Shown here piece after piece: positions 32,185 through 44,020 of a DNA stretch of 64,000 nt. The notes beneath the pieces were generated by a model. The model did not search any database and was not told where the DNA came from. It was given only the letters and a program-made list of their open reading frames with translations. Within the stretch, counting starts at the first letter, position 1. Each line of letters starts with the position of its first letter. Position numbers and translations under genes: made by a program. The stretch is taken from assembly GCA_002118135.1 (NCBI GenBank), contig BDIU01000075.1, positions 1 to 64,000 on the forward strand, written 5' to 3'. Source of the DNA: Trebouxia sp. TZW2008. Taxonomy: Eukaryota > Chlorophyta > Trebouxiophyceae > Trebouxiales > Trebouxiaceae.

Positions 32185-32886
32185 CCACCTCAATTGCGCT
32201 GCAAAGTTTTCTGCCATATAATTCGCTTAAGAAACTTTCCTAGGCATTGGCCATTGTCCCAGAGCTCAATGCATCGACAAGGCAAACGCAGTGTCTTGAC
32301 ATGTCTAATAAATGCTATTCTAACAAGCATTCCTTGACTGGATAATGGGTAGTTTGGTCTTCAATTGATTGGCACATATGGTAAGACCTGAGATCTGATG
32401 AAATGTTGGCACTGGTGATGCTGGGAAGCAGGCTATCACTATTCAATCATAATCAGATAACTGTTTGTGAATGAACATAAAATATCAATAATGGACAATA
32501 CTGCAGCAAGCGGGAACATGCTGATCACTCTGGGCTCTGTGTGACAAACTTATATTACAGTGCATCGGCACAGCATCTCGTAGGGTCAGGTCAGCTGCAG
32601 CCTGTTCAGACCGGTAAACCCATGTTTTGCAGCATCAAGCTCTTGTGACACATTTGTCAGAACAGCATGCAGGCTGTCGTAACAAGAGTCACACCAAGTC
32701 ATGCAGAAGCTAGCATTGCAGCACTGTCAGCTCAGCAACAGACAGGGCATCTTGTCTAAATGTCTGATGCAAAGTGTCGTGGCTAAATTAGTCGAAGGCG
32801 TAGTGGGCCGTGCATGGACATTCAAGTCGATGGAGTGGGCTGAATAATCGCATCATGTATATATGACAGGTGTTGCAGCAGGTCTG
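32185..32886. other. Convergent intergenic region
   Basis: This 702-bp gap separates the stop codons of the M3 peptidase (plus) and RPC11 (minus). I see no exon-like sequence, and it should hold both 3' UTRs. Confidence 0.5.
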
Positions 32887-33481
32887 TCAGCCCTCCCTCC
32901 ATTGATGACCACATTTCACACACTTGAAGAAGAGCGTAGCCGGCTCATCTGCTGATCTGATCTGTATCTCATTGAAGTAAGCCTGATGGTAGCTGCATTT
33001 CTCGCAAGTGGCTGCAACATCAAAGGGGAATCATGTTGCTTGCAATGAGAATAACTGCATGCATGGCTTGATGTGTGAATATATCATTATTGTCATGAAA
33101 TGGCGCACCGTCTGTCTTAGCAGCGTTTTTCCAGCTCTCTGCACCTCCTAGCACATCGTCGACCTCCTTTTTCTTGAGATCAATCGATTTGCTGATCTGC
33201 GGCAGATGCTCATAATGAAATCTGCATCGAGTTGTAGCCTAGGGCCCAAGTGTTGATATCCCGCACCTGTCGATCCACTTGGTAGATGTAGGGGCAGGTG
33301 TCGCAACAGTACCTCAGGTCTGGTCCATCATACTCCACTGCAGCATCAAGCGAAAGCTTGTAAGCATATGCTTTCGCTCAGATCGCTGCGTGGCACGGCG
33401 GAAACCCTTGCTTAGAACAGCAAACGACAAAGGTGCCTTACGAAGCAAGAGGTTGGCGCAAGTTGGACAAAATGCATTCAT
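32887..33481 (-). CDS. RNA polymerase III subunit RPC11 (POLR3K/RPC10), 4 exons
   Basis: Small zinc-ribbon subunit needed for transcript cleavage and termination by RNA polymerase III. Exons 33481-33442, 33337-33267, 33196-33109 and 33011-32887 give 107 residues, the usual size. The N-terminal ribbon has CPTC (residues 5-8) and CDTCPYIY. The C-terminal TFIIS-type ribbon has CEKC and CVKCGHQW around the hallmark RSADEP, whose acidic residues act in RNA cleavage. The ATG gives MNAFCPTC; no upstream in-frame extension is needed. It is transcribed away from the proteasome beta-1 gene, 333 bp away. Introns are short (about 70-105 bp) and hold no exon copies. Confidence 0.95.
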
Positions 33482-33814
33482 GGTCCCTCATGAGCCTGCC
33501 CTACTCCGACGCTTTGACTTGTTGAATCATGCCACAGTAGCTTCAATCACATTCTCCCGACCGAAAGCCAGCTCTGCCTGTGAGAAAGCATTGGTGTCGG
33601 AGCGATTTCTGTCAAAAAGAGTCAGCAGCGCTGTAAGTCGCATAACTTCAGTCACGCAGTGACTGCTTCGCCCATCCACAAACGCCCGAGACCCGCACCA
33701 GCAATTTATTTGTGCTTTGCCTTGTTGAGATCGTCGGCACCACAGCTGTCAGCGGTCACAAAGCTTCGAGATCCTCAGCTACTGATCTCTGTCAGTTGAT
33801 CTGAAGTGTTGCAT
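33482..33814. promoter_or_regulatory. Divergent promoter RPC11 / proteasome beta-1
   Basis: 333 bp lie between the two start codons. Two housekeeping genes that need steady expression share this gap. No core element is obvious by eye. Confidence 0.6.
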
Positions 33815-35017
33815 ATGGACGCGGGCCACAGCTGGAACTTGCAAACACCCCCGCACACCGGAACTACAGTAGTAGCTTTAGCATATAACGGCGGCGTTGT
33901 CCTTGGTGCGGACTCAAGGGTCAGCACTGGCACATATGTGTCCAACAGAGCATCAGACAAGCTGACACCGTTGTCAGACTTTGTATGGCTTTTGCGGTCT
34001 GGCTCGGCTGCTGACACTCAGGCAGTAGCAGACTATGGTTAGCATCTATGCAAGCACAGTAGAGCATTGTTGTTGCTGTGTTGTTCAACAGCTCAGACAA
34101 GCTTAGCTGATTGCAGTGCGGTGGTTCACACATCAGCATGCCTTGGAGCTCAATGGACAGCCATCAGTCAAGACAGTAGCAACTCTAGTCAAATCAGTAA
34201 GTCATCGTTGCAGGACAAGTGTCCTGGTCACTGTGGCAGAATATGTGATGATACTTACCCGTTTCATATCTGACCTCACTGGACCACAAGCTTCACCTTT
34301 CTTCCCACACCCAATCATCCCTGTCCACAAGCTGCTTACACAAGATCTGAATAAGGGCTAAGACTCCTGCTTCCCTCTTGTCCTTGTAGATGAACTATCA
34401 GTACAAGCAGCTCATAGGCGCAATGATTGTGGCTGGCTGGGATAAGGACAATGGTGGTCAAGTGTATGGCTGCCCAATTGGAGGCACGCTAGTACAAGAA
34501 AACTGGACAACTGATGGATCAGGCAGCACCTTCATATGGGGATACCTAGATGCTTCTTTCAGGTAGATCTAGAGCCCATGTGCATTTGCTTGATGCAAAG
34601 TTTGTGCTGCGGAGTTCTAAGTACATGTCATAGCTATGTGCAGCTTACCTTTCACTATGTCTATCAGCAGCGTATGGTGTGATGAGCACAGTCTAAATAC
34701 AGAATCCGTGCTGACCAGTCCAGGCTTTTTGACGCCATGCAAGACATAACGCTGAAGGCATCAGTGCTGCATTGCCAGGAGATCCCCATTCAGTGTGTTG
34801 CATGTACAGGGAAGGAATGAACAGAGACGAGGCTGAGGATGTGGTCAAGGAAGCAATCGCCCTTGCAATGTCACGTGATGGCTCTTCTGGGGGAGTGATC
34901 CGCTTGTGCACAGTCAGTGCTGAGGGTGTAGAGCGTCAAATGATTCAGGGTCCACAAATACCCACGTTTTGGGATGAATTGGGGTCTTCTGCAGAGGTTG
35001 GCATGGTTGTAGGTTGA
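33815..35017 (+). CDS. 20S proteasome subunit beta-1 (PSMB6/PBA1), 4 exons
   Basis: Caspase-like catalytic subunit of the 20S proteasome core. Exons 33815-34037, 34117-34196, 34390-34562 and 34810-35017 give 227 residues. A 16-residue propeptide ends in HTG, and autocleavage would expose Thr17 (mature Thr1) in [11 protein letters not shown]. Mature Asp17 (in GADSR) and Lys33 (in SDKLTP), the other catalytic residues, are present. The sequence fits beta-1 rather than beta-2 or beta-5, with [10 protein letters not shown] in exon 3 and SSGGVIRL in exon 4. The ATG at 33815 is the first in the frame. Introns are ordinary, without exon copies. Confidence 0.95.
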
Positions 35018-35783
35018 TTGCTGTGTCAGGTATGTAGGGCTTTGGGGTAAAGATTGCCGATTTGGCTGAAGCTGGCTGCTGCAACAATGAAGCTTTACCG
35101 CTGCTCTTGTCCATGTATGCTTGAAGCAAGCATCCTATGCTGCATTTTGTCAATGCTGTGAAATGCACGCACAACTCATGCAAAATACAGAGGACAGACA
35201 CACATCTGCTTATGCTGGCGTCTTCTGGGACTGACTTTGCAATGCACTCATTTCCTTAAAATCAGGCGACCTGTAGTTTCGAAGGGTCCAATATGCATGC
35301 TTCGTTCTGAAACGACGCCCTGCAGTGGCATTCTGTGTGCTGTACAGAGTACCATCCTGCTTTTGCCCTTTGAACACGGGACCTAAGGCTTTCATGTCTG
35401 TGCTTGTGTAGTTCATCGAAGTACATGTTACAAATCGCCAGTACTGAAATGTAACATCACTACCGCAGCTGTCACAGAGAAAGTCCTGTTTTGCATGTCA
35501 TGCTGCACATGAACTTTTGTTGTGACGACTTGTTACAACGCATTGTAGCAGTGCCTCACTCCATGCCAAACCATGCCGTGGCTTCTGAAACGGGCAAAAA
35601 TGTATCTGCTGAAGCTTGCAGAACTGTTGGTCAGCAAAAGAGAAAGTGCCTGTTCCGTAGTTGAAGTGCAAACAGATGTAGCTGCCTGCCCGGCATTGAG
35701 GCTTGACTCAAGAATGGATTTGCCACATGCAAACTGCTTGTTAAGACGTGTGCTGGCATGTCGAGTAGGCATTTGACCTGAAA
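35018..35783. other. Convergent intergenic region
   Basis: 766 bp between the proteasome beta-1 stop (plus) and the CobW-type GTPase stop (minus). A plus-strand open frame at 35573-35776 and minus-strand frames show no family resemblance. Confidence 0.45.
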
Positions 35784-38700
35784 TCAAGCCTGCTGCTGCT
35801 GTAGCAGTTCAGGGTGCGGGGGATCTGGAATGTGCTTGTAGTTGTCAACATACTTCGTCATCTCTGCTGGGGTGAGCAAGGCTGTGTCCAACTGCTTGCT
35901 GATGGCTTCCTCACTCATGCCAGCACCAATGAATACAATCTCTTGGCGCCTGCAATTAGAGCACAAAGTTGAGAAACATTTCCATAGAAGACCAGCATTC
36001 CGGTGCTTATTGATCTGGTGATGCTGCTGACGATTGGCCTGCAATGCATGCAGCTCTTCAGCCCAAAAAGAAGGCCTATGCAATTGCAGGCTATGCAGCA
36101 GCTGCAACCTTGAGTGCTGCTCTTACATCGCACAACTAGTTGCATGACAGACTGCATCCCTCAAGAGAGCGCACACACAACTGAAAGTTACACCAAAAAG
36201 TCCTCATGCAGAATGCACGCGTCACATTGGATACTGTTGATAGCCTCGGACCAGTCCTCTGCAGACACATATGCATCATGCTCTTAAAGTGGCAGTGCTG
36301 AAGGGGCACCTTTGCAACAATGGGCAACACCCCTCGCATTAGCCATCATTACAGACAGCAATTCTGAAGTCAATGACAATAAGAGCTAGCAATGAGTGCT
36401 AGATTTGCATTGCTGGTCAAAGTTGACAGGTGGCTCAGTTGACAGACAATATTCTGTTCAAGGAACGCTAGCAAGTCATCAGCTGCCATACCTGTCGCCA
36501 TAGCCATTCTGGAAGTCAAAGTCTGCCAGCATGACATCCCTCTGAGCCTTCTGCTGAGGCCAATCTTCATCTGGCACTGCTGCCCACCTGTCAAACCACA
36601 TGACACCCTCAACACACGCTAGCTTCAGGACATCAAGATGCATAAAAAAAGATGCATGATTCTGACAGCATATAGGCCAGGTCAACAAGTAGCATGTCTA
36701 TAAAGGATGCACAGATCTCTCTGGCGAGTTGGTACAGGTCCTGTTACACGTCCCAGGGAGTTGTCTGAGAATGGTACAAAGAGCTGGCAGGCAGATAACT
36801 TGTCATTTTGAGCATGCTATGCCAGATTACAATCTGCATGCTGGCAGCAGCAGTGAATGCAGCATGCACGTTTGGCGCCTTGCAAGGAAGCATGTGAAGA
36901 TTGTGTTGACACTGGTGGCAATGCAGGCCAGGCCTTACCAATCACCCTCATCACGGATCTCAAAGTGCTGCCCAGCATGTGACCAGTAGAAGGCTGTGGT
37001 GTGGTTGTGGGACATCCACATGAAGCCCTTGCTGCGCAAGACTGTCTTGATAGGGCTTTCGCCCTGGCCAGGGTTCTGACCTTCCAGGGCGGCATTGGAG
37101 GATACTGGCAGCCAACGCAGCACCATTTCACGCAATCTGCAGTCAGGGCAACGCTGAATTTAAGGGTGTGTATATGCGACTTTCAAGGTGGTAGCCTGAA
37201 ACCGCAGACACTGCTTTTGCTGAGTGCTAGTCATTGTAAGCTGAAACAAGGTACATTCACACAAGCACCATTGTGCAAAGCTGCACACACATATGGCATC
37301 AACAGTTACCAAGGGTACAGACATGCAGCAAACAGGTGTCTGCACAATGCATGCAATGCTGTGTCCCAGAACATGTGTCGCTGGGCTCAGCAGTGCAGCT
37401 GATTTCAGGCAAGATATGAATTTCAGCATATCCCTGCAACCAAAGGTCCTGATAATCTCTTTGCAAATGTCCAAGGACTAGTTTGACGCAGACTTGAAAG
37501 GACACATACCGCTGGGGATGGAAAGGCAGTCTGCGCCTGTAGACAAAACTTCTGATGCCAAAGCGCTCTGCTGCAGTTGTCTCCTGCCTCTTGTGATCAT
37601 GGTGGTGATGCCCATGTTTGTGTTCATGTTCATGGCTGTGACCCTCATGCTCATGGCTGTGCCCATGTGCATGATCATCTTTGCTGCTGTGTCCCTCAGG
37701 CATGGCATGTCCATGTTCATGTTTGTCTTCATGTGAATGGTCATGATTATGCTCATGTGCATGATCATGTCCATGCTCATGGTCATGTTCATCATGGCAT
37801 AGCTTGCACTTCTTTGGGTCATGCTCAAACTCAGGACCAGACTCTGCATGACTGTGGGCTGAGTCATGCTGCTGCATGGCAGTGGCTGCAGCAACTGCTC
37901 CTCTGTGCTGGCCCTCAATATTGAGGTGGGCGACAAGAGATTGAGCTTCTCTGCCAAACACTTGCTCCAGGTCAAGTTTGGCATGCTCACAGGCAAACAC
38001 CTGCAGCATGACCACATGCTGACAGATACAGAATGTATAACAAAGCAGTGTTGCAAGTTTGGGAAATAGACTTTCGAACTGACTGTGCTTGCGCTTTTTA
38101 GTACCAAGATGCATTAGCATTACAGCTGAGCCATTGGCAAGACTGTGTCATTGTCTGTCTGCCTGTGCAAGCGCGTTCGTTTGGGCTCAGCTTGCACTAC
38201 AAGTTTCCAAATTTTGGGCCTTAAACAAGTCGTGGAGATCAGACCTTTTGGCTGTTATTGAGGCGGGTTGGCTGAAGCTCTCAAGCAGACACAGCTGCAC
38301 TGTGCAGACGTGCAGCTGTCGCATGCAACAGTTGCATATGTGATGTGAACACATATGTCCGGACCTTTGCCAAAGGGTTTAGGGACTGCGCAATGCCCTT
38401 CAAGCTCTCCAGCTGCCCCTCATCCAGCTGATCGATCTTATTCAGGATGACAAAGTCTGCACACTCAATCTGCTCCACCAGCAGGTCCACAACAGGCCGC
38501 AGGTTACCTCCCTCTCCCAGGTCAGGGCGGGCTGCATGCAACATGGTAGAGTTGACAAGAAAGGCTCATTTCAACACTGTCACAGTGCAATTTGCAGGAA
38601 ATTCCAATTTGAAGACCATCACAGAGCTCAACACATGAGCGTATGCTCCAAATTCTGGGGGCGTGGAGGAATGGGCATAGCAAAAACAAACCAGCAGTGC

Positions 38701-39571
38701 AGATGCAGACTGTAGCAGATTGATTGTGAATGAGCAACGGGCAAGGCCTGTGCTACCACATCTTGTGCGGCCTTGTTGCATGCAGGGACGCAAGTACATG
38801 TATACCTGACACAGGTGTGCGAGAGGAGTAATCAGCAGTGAAGCTGCCAGAGTCAACAATGGTGGCCATTGTGTCAAGCTGAATGCGCGACATGAGTGGA
38901 TTGTTCATCAGAATGGCCTCAGTGAATTTGTCACGGATGTTCTGAGGCTCAGCAACGCCTGAGTTCTCCAGCACAAATCTGCAGTCAGCAAACAAGGTCT
39001 GTTGATGCTGCACCTGCCTGAGTCTATGTCATGTAACTGTCACACTTGAGCGCAAAGTGGGAGCCTTTGAAACCTGGCTGCAACATACCTGTCATATCTG
39101 ACACCCTTTCTATCTGCCAGAGTCAGCAGCTGCTCAAAGGAACTGAACAGCTCGTCTGCGATGCTGCAGCCTGCAAACTCAACAATGTGAGGTCTAGCAC
39201 TGCAGCGATTGAGCGCTGGTTGGAGGTATACAGTGCTGACTTACAAGCACACCCATTGGCCAGCTCAATTGTGTCTGCCAAGTCAGATGTTGTGTTGTTG
39301 TTCTGATCCCTGTCCCTGCTGCGATCGTTGCGTATCAACTTGGCGTCGATGTTGACAGTCGCCACGTCGTTTACGATACAGCCGATCTTGAGCTTGGTGT
39401 TTTCCAAAAGGTGCCTCAATAAAGTTGTCTTGCCTGCGACCATCACGTTCTGTTACTTCAATGCACAAAGCACTCTTGCCTAACGAAGCGACAGACTGAT
39501 CAGTCACCTGCACCGAGGAAGCCGCTGAGCATGGTAACCGGGACAACATCTTCGGCGCTCGGTTGAGCCAT
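35784..39571 (-). CDS. COG0523/CobW-family GTPase with His-rich metal loop, 9 exons
   Basis: GTP-dependent metal chaperone family, often zinc related. Exons 39571-39508, 39433-39245, 39170-39089, 38978-38806, 38531-38365, 38000-37510, 37136-36939, 36587-36492 and 35949-35784 give 541 residues. Walker A is GFLGAGKTT (17-25). The signature metal motif GCACC is at 82-86. Base recognition is NKID (200-203). A CKLC pair at 290-293 and an extraordinary His-rich segment, about 285-362, follow the GTPase core. The C-terminal CobW domain has RSKGFMWMS and RRQEIVFIGAG. The N-terminus lacks a CxxC zinc knuckle ahead of the G1 loop, so this is the plant/bacterial type rather than a typical ZNG1. The exon 5 donor (AAG|GTCCGG) is atypical; an alternative at ACATAT|GTGTTC would add three residues. 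Confidence 0.93.
37605..37800 (-). repeat. Coding minisatellite of His-Glu/Asp/Gly codons
   Basis: Within exon 6 of the CobW-type GTPase the minus strand is an irregular array of CAT/CAC alternating with GAG, GAT and GGC. It encodes runs such as HSHEHEHKHGHHHHDH. Long uninterrupted His coding with no stops indicates selection on the protein. Confidence 0.85.
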
Positions 39572-39945
39572 GGGTCGACCCTGCGGAAATGCAGTAACTT
39601 GCTGCACCTGTTGCGCTCAATGCTGCGACCGCGATCCTCACCGCGCTCACTGCATAGATGCGTGTGTTTGCTGAGGGTTTGCTTTTGCCCTAACTCCTCT
39701 TCACCGTTGGAATGGGTGATTGATGATGCGACAGCTTCCGCTCCGCTGGAATGAATGATTGATGACTATAGCTGCTGAGTTTGAACGACGAGTCGCTAGC
39801 TTGTCCTAGATGGTTTGAACTGCTCAACGCAGCGCTTGTTCACCGGCGTATTAGCAAGCTCTTGCTGCGCTAGCGCTGTCAGTGTAGGGGTCACTAAACA
39901 GCAAGTGCTTTGTCGCGCAGCCTTCTCTTGTTGACGTACAGACCT
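39572..39945. promoter_or_regulatory. Divergent promoter CobW GTPase / RHL1
   Basis: 374 bp separate the two start codons. A near-duplicate motif (GGAATGGGTGATTGATGATG at 39710 and GGAATGAATGATTGATGACT at 39749) lies in the middle and could be a repeated regulatory element, or simply a small tandem repeat. Confidence 0.55.
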
Positions 39946-42900
39946 ATGGCACCTAAAAAGGCCAAGGAAGGGTTGAACGACGCGCCGATCTTGAGCGAAG
40001 AACAGCAGATGGCATCTCTCTTGTCACAAAGACTGCAAGCTGCTGCGAAATCACAAGGGGTACGTACAGATCTTTTGACCGTGTCTGACCGAGCTGGTGC
40101 CCTATAGCACTCTATGTTTTCAAGATAAACGAAGACTTACTTAACGTCAATTGTGCAGGTGTTGTCCTCGACGAAAAGAGTTGTTACAGAGGAGCTCCCT
40201 ACACCCAAGCGTAAGTTAGCTGCGTGCTTCGACTCTACAGGTGGAGTCAGAAAAATTGATCAGTCTTTGCTGCTTTACAGTGTTACTCAAGGCCGATGGA
40301 AAAGACCTGATAAAGAAGAGCTCACAGCGCAAAGGCAGGTGTGCAGTCACCCAGCAAGCTTGGTGTTGGTGACCACACATGCATCAGCAACTCTGATGCA
40401 TGCATTGACTGCAGGTATTTGTTCAATATATGTGCTCAAATTGCCCCAGCAGCAGCAGGCAAACTGGTAAGCATGCACAACACGTCACAACATGTGTCAC
40501 GCGACATTCTTGTCTTGGTGGGGCGACTGCACTTGTTTGCAATCAAGGTGCTGTTACGTCAAGTCACCCTGCTCAGGACTTTCATTGCAGTCTGAGGGCA
40601 GTCATTGGTGCCCAACCACACAGTCCTTTCACTAAAAATGGCTTAACATGCAGAGATCACTGCATTCTGCAAGACTTCAAGGATGGAACTAGCCTCACGT
40701 ATGTGCCTATGCACAGGGCAGCCTAGCTCAGCTTGACAGCCAGAACCCAGTGATGTATGTGGACTTTCCTCAAGGGCGTCTCAAGTTTCTTGGCACCATT
40801 GTCTTTCCAAGAAACAAGTACATGCTGCTCAAGTTTGGGCAAAAAGATGTCCTATGTGAAGATGTCTTCGAGAACATGGTAAGCATTTGACAGCTGGTCT
40901 GCTATTGCAAACTTGCACACCATGCTGCTGCACAAACTTGATGTTAGCTCCACCTGATCTTCTGCAACAGTGCACAAGCTTGCATGCATGTATACATGCA
41001 GTTGGCTCCACCTGATCTTCTCTCTCCCAGTGTAGTCTCTCAATGCAGACTGCTCTACATGATGTGATGTCAGCATGCATGTATACATGCAGTTGTTCAT
41101 GCAGATTGTGTTTCCTGAGGCACACTGGGTTGGCACCAAAGAGGATAATCCAACAGAAAAGCAGCTGCCAATGCCTGCTGAGCTGCAGCTAGCTGTACAG
41201 CATGAAAAGTACGCATTTGGTGGAGCAGCTACACAGACAGGTGAGCACTTTGGTTGCAAGCCCGTTTGTGCCAAGTTGATAGCTTTGGTACAGCTATGTC
41301 AGCTTGTCCAGAGAGAACTTGCATATGGCTTTTTGAGGTGTGCTGCACATGCTTAGGGACACAGCCAAGTCAGACACAACCGGATGCTGATCAAGAGGAC
41401 AATGACAACAGCGACAATGAGAATGATGAAGATGAAGCAGGTCCCAGCCAGGTGAGATTGCATGCAAGCGGAAAGCATCGCCGGCATTGACTGCTGTAGA
41501 GTGTTGAAGATTTGACCCAATTTGATGTGTACACTGTGAGAATGTCACTGGCGTGGCTTGTGCTGTATTGGCACAGCAAACCTGTTGCATGTCTCGCCTG
41601 CAGACAGCAAGACCTCCATCAAACTACTGGCATGGTGCTGCTTCATGGCATGGGCAACACTACCAACACATATGCGTAGACTCATGCAGGCTCCATTGCA
41701 TCTGCGCATGCTGTATGCAATGTGCGTGCATGCAATTGGATGTGTGAGCAGTCGTGTTGCTCATGCAATATACAGTCAGCAATCTTCTTGCTTGCATGCA
41801 GGCTACTCGCAAATCTGGCAGAGACAGGGGCAAGAGGCCGCGCTATGCTGAGCCAGGCATGTCAAGCAGTGATGATGATGCCATAGAGATACATGACAAC
41901 GATGAAGAGGAGCCACCACAGAAGCTACCAAAGCTGTCACAGCGTGAAACACCGAGCCAGAGCAGGCGCAAGAGGTGAGTAGTAGCAGTATCTGCAGTGC
42001 TGAAATTTGGCTGCGCTGACTGACAAACAATCGTTGCAGTGGGCATTGGTGTATGCATTTCCAGGACAGCTATCCAACAAACCTTTTAGTAAGCGATTGA
42101 AGAATCTGTCCAGTCAGCAATCCAACAAGCTACTTCACAATCATTTGCATGAGCAGTTGTCAGCCTTGCTCAACTGCTGCAGCTCCATCCTTGTAATGAA
42201 ATAGCTAGATCCGAGCAAGGGAGCGTCTAAATCACACTGTTGCAGTGTTCCCTTGTAAGCACAGCCGCCGCTGGCAGCATTCCTTTATACCGCATGACTC
42301 ATCCTGAGCCATGCACAGCAGCGTTGACTGTTACGATCCTGCTCTGAATGCGACATGCATGCTGTCTTCTGCAGTTCTGGAAAGCTGCAAGACCTCAGCC
42401 AGCCAGATACCAAAGCTAAAGACCAGAAAGGGCCGTCTCTGCTTGGCAAGCCATCAGCCAGAGCTACTGCAAGACGAGGCGTGCTTGCTTCTGAGTCTGA
42501 TGATGACAACAATGATGATGATGATGATGCTGACGCTGAGGCGCCAGCAATTGCTGGTGAGCAAGCTCAACTATACAGCATGTATGCAGAGCCTGATCAG
42601 AGTGACAATGAAAACATTGTTTGAGCTGGTCCTGTCCTTTTCTCCACTCCTGCTGTTGTCTTTAGCGTTTTACCTAGCGAGTTTGGTAATGATCAAACGC
42701 ATGGTATGTTGCAGTCACTGCATGCTTTTATGGCAGTATCTGTGGAATGCATATTGGACTCACTCATGGTGCACATATGTGTGACAAAGACACCCTCGAT
42801 TGGCTTGCATATGTCACTGTTACTGATGCATGCAGCATCAACACCTCTAACGTAGGCCTAATGTGCCTTGAGCACGCTTGAGACTGGTGCACTCATTTGC

Positions 42901-44020
42901 CTGCAGGCAAGCGCACCAAGCAGTCGACCCTGAAATCCTTTGCAACTGCATCTGCCCCCAAGGCAAAAATTGCTTTTGAACCTCTCAGCTCTGGCAAGAA
43001 GGCGACAGGTGACTCCATTTCATTGTCATCTAGCTGTCAACTGTCTGCAGGCATGCTTCGTCGCGCTAGCATGCATGCTGCATACACAGAAGCAGTTGCA
43101 GCTTGTGCTTATGCTTTGATGCCAAGCCTCAATTGCGCTTTCTGTCTGCTGTTGCTTGGAAAGACAACTACATGTCCTGGTTTCACGATGAATGCCAGCC
43201 ATACTGAGCACAAAACAGGTTCTTGCTGTGAAAAGTCACGCTCAGCATCAGCCAGCCTGGCGAGACAGGATTTGTGCCACGCACACCTAGCACCTTTGCT
43301 GGCAAGTGCTACACATTATCATTATCACTACCGTGGACAGCATGCTGTGTTTTTGATGCAGCGGACAAGGGCAAGACCAAGGCTGCAGATGTGATTGACC
43401 TGCTAGATGATGACTCTCCTGGACCTTCAGTGAAGTCAAAAGGTGGCAGCAGTTTGAAGCCTGCAGCCAGGGTGATGCCCTGCTGTTGTCTGAATATGCT
43501 TTTGATGAATGCGAATCACTGTGCATGCTTTTTGTTGCTGGAACGAGCTCATGAATCTCCTGCTGCTATTTTTCAGAAAATATTGTACTGTGATGAGCTA
43601 GTCATTATGCCAGGAGCCTAGCGTGTAAATTGCGGTGTTGGAGTGTGAGCTCACAGCTGTCACTGGCAGCATTCCTTTTCCCTGCATGACTCATCTTTAG
43701 CCAGACCAGTCAACGCTGCAGCCCTTTACATATACCATGGCAAAGTAGAGACATGCACATTTACTTGTGGAGATATTGTGCATTGTCAATGGCTGTATGT
43801 TGCAGCATTGCATGTACACACATGCTGCAGCAGATATGTGCATTGTTTTGATGGATGCACTGTGCCACAGGCACCCAGGAAAGCCCGTGCAAGCTATCCC
43901 AAAAGCCTCAAGGAGCCGTCACTCAGTGAAGATGAAGACAAAGAATCACAGGGCAGCAGTGATGTGGATGCTCCATCAGCTGAAGAGGATGATGACGCTG
44001 ATGAGGACTTTGAAGCATGA
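39946..44020 (+). CDS. RHL1-like DNA-binding protein of the plant topoisomerase VI complex, 12 exons
   Basis: In plants RHL1 (ROOT HAIRLESS 1/HYP7) is a nuclear partner of the topoisomerase VI complex needed for endoreduplication. Exons 39946-40059, 40159-40210, 40281-40338, 40415-40466, 40717-40878, 41105-41240, 41357-41451, 41802-41974, 42375-42556, 42907-43008, 43362-43471 and 43871-44020 give 461 residues. The conserved core (residues about 60-190) contains NPVMYVDFPQGRLKFLGTIV, VLCEDVFENM and FPEAHWVGTKEDNP. The rest is a long, low-complexity tail alternating acidic runs with Lys/Arg clusters, about 100 residues longer than in land plants. It carries QSTLKSF (347-353, PIP-box-like) and DVIDLLDDD (385-393, SUMO-interaction-like). 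Exon 11 ends at AGG|GTGATG. The topoisomerase VI role is inferred from plants. Confidence 0.92.
40937..41104. repeat. Interleaved direct repeats in RHL1 intron 5
   Basis: GCTCCACCTGATCTTCT occurs at about 40947 and 41007. GCATGCATGTATACATGCAG occurs at about 40983 and 41074, the second copy close to the exon 6 acceptor. The latter contains the perfect palindrome GCATGTATACATGC. This is local intron duplication that does not carry exon sequence. Confidence 0.75.
43630..43702. repeat. Intron 11 copy of an RHL1 intron 8 segment
   Basis: CTGGCAGCATTCCTTT followed by GCATGACTCATC at 43663-43700 matches 42271-42310 in intron 8, some 1.4 kb upstream, and similarity extends some 30 bp further left. 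An intron-to-intron duplication inside one gene. Confidence 0.7.

Noticed and set aside
37494..37924. Long plus-strand frames opposite the CobW exon 6
   Set aside because: They are shadows of the histidine-rich coding repeat on the other strand.
39301..39549. Alternative CobW start at the Met of MLSRLPC in another frame
   Set aside because: The ATG at 39571 gives the expected VPVTMLSGFLGAGK sequence across the intron; the other frame has no family resemblance.
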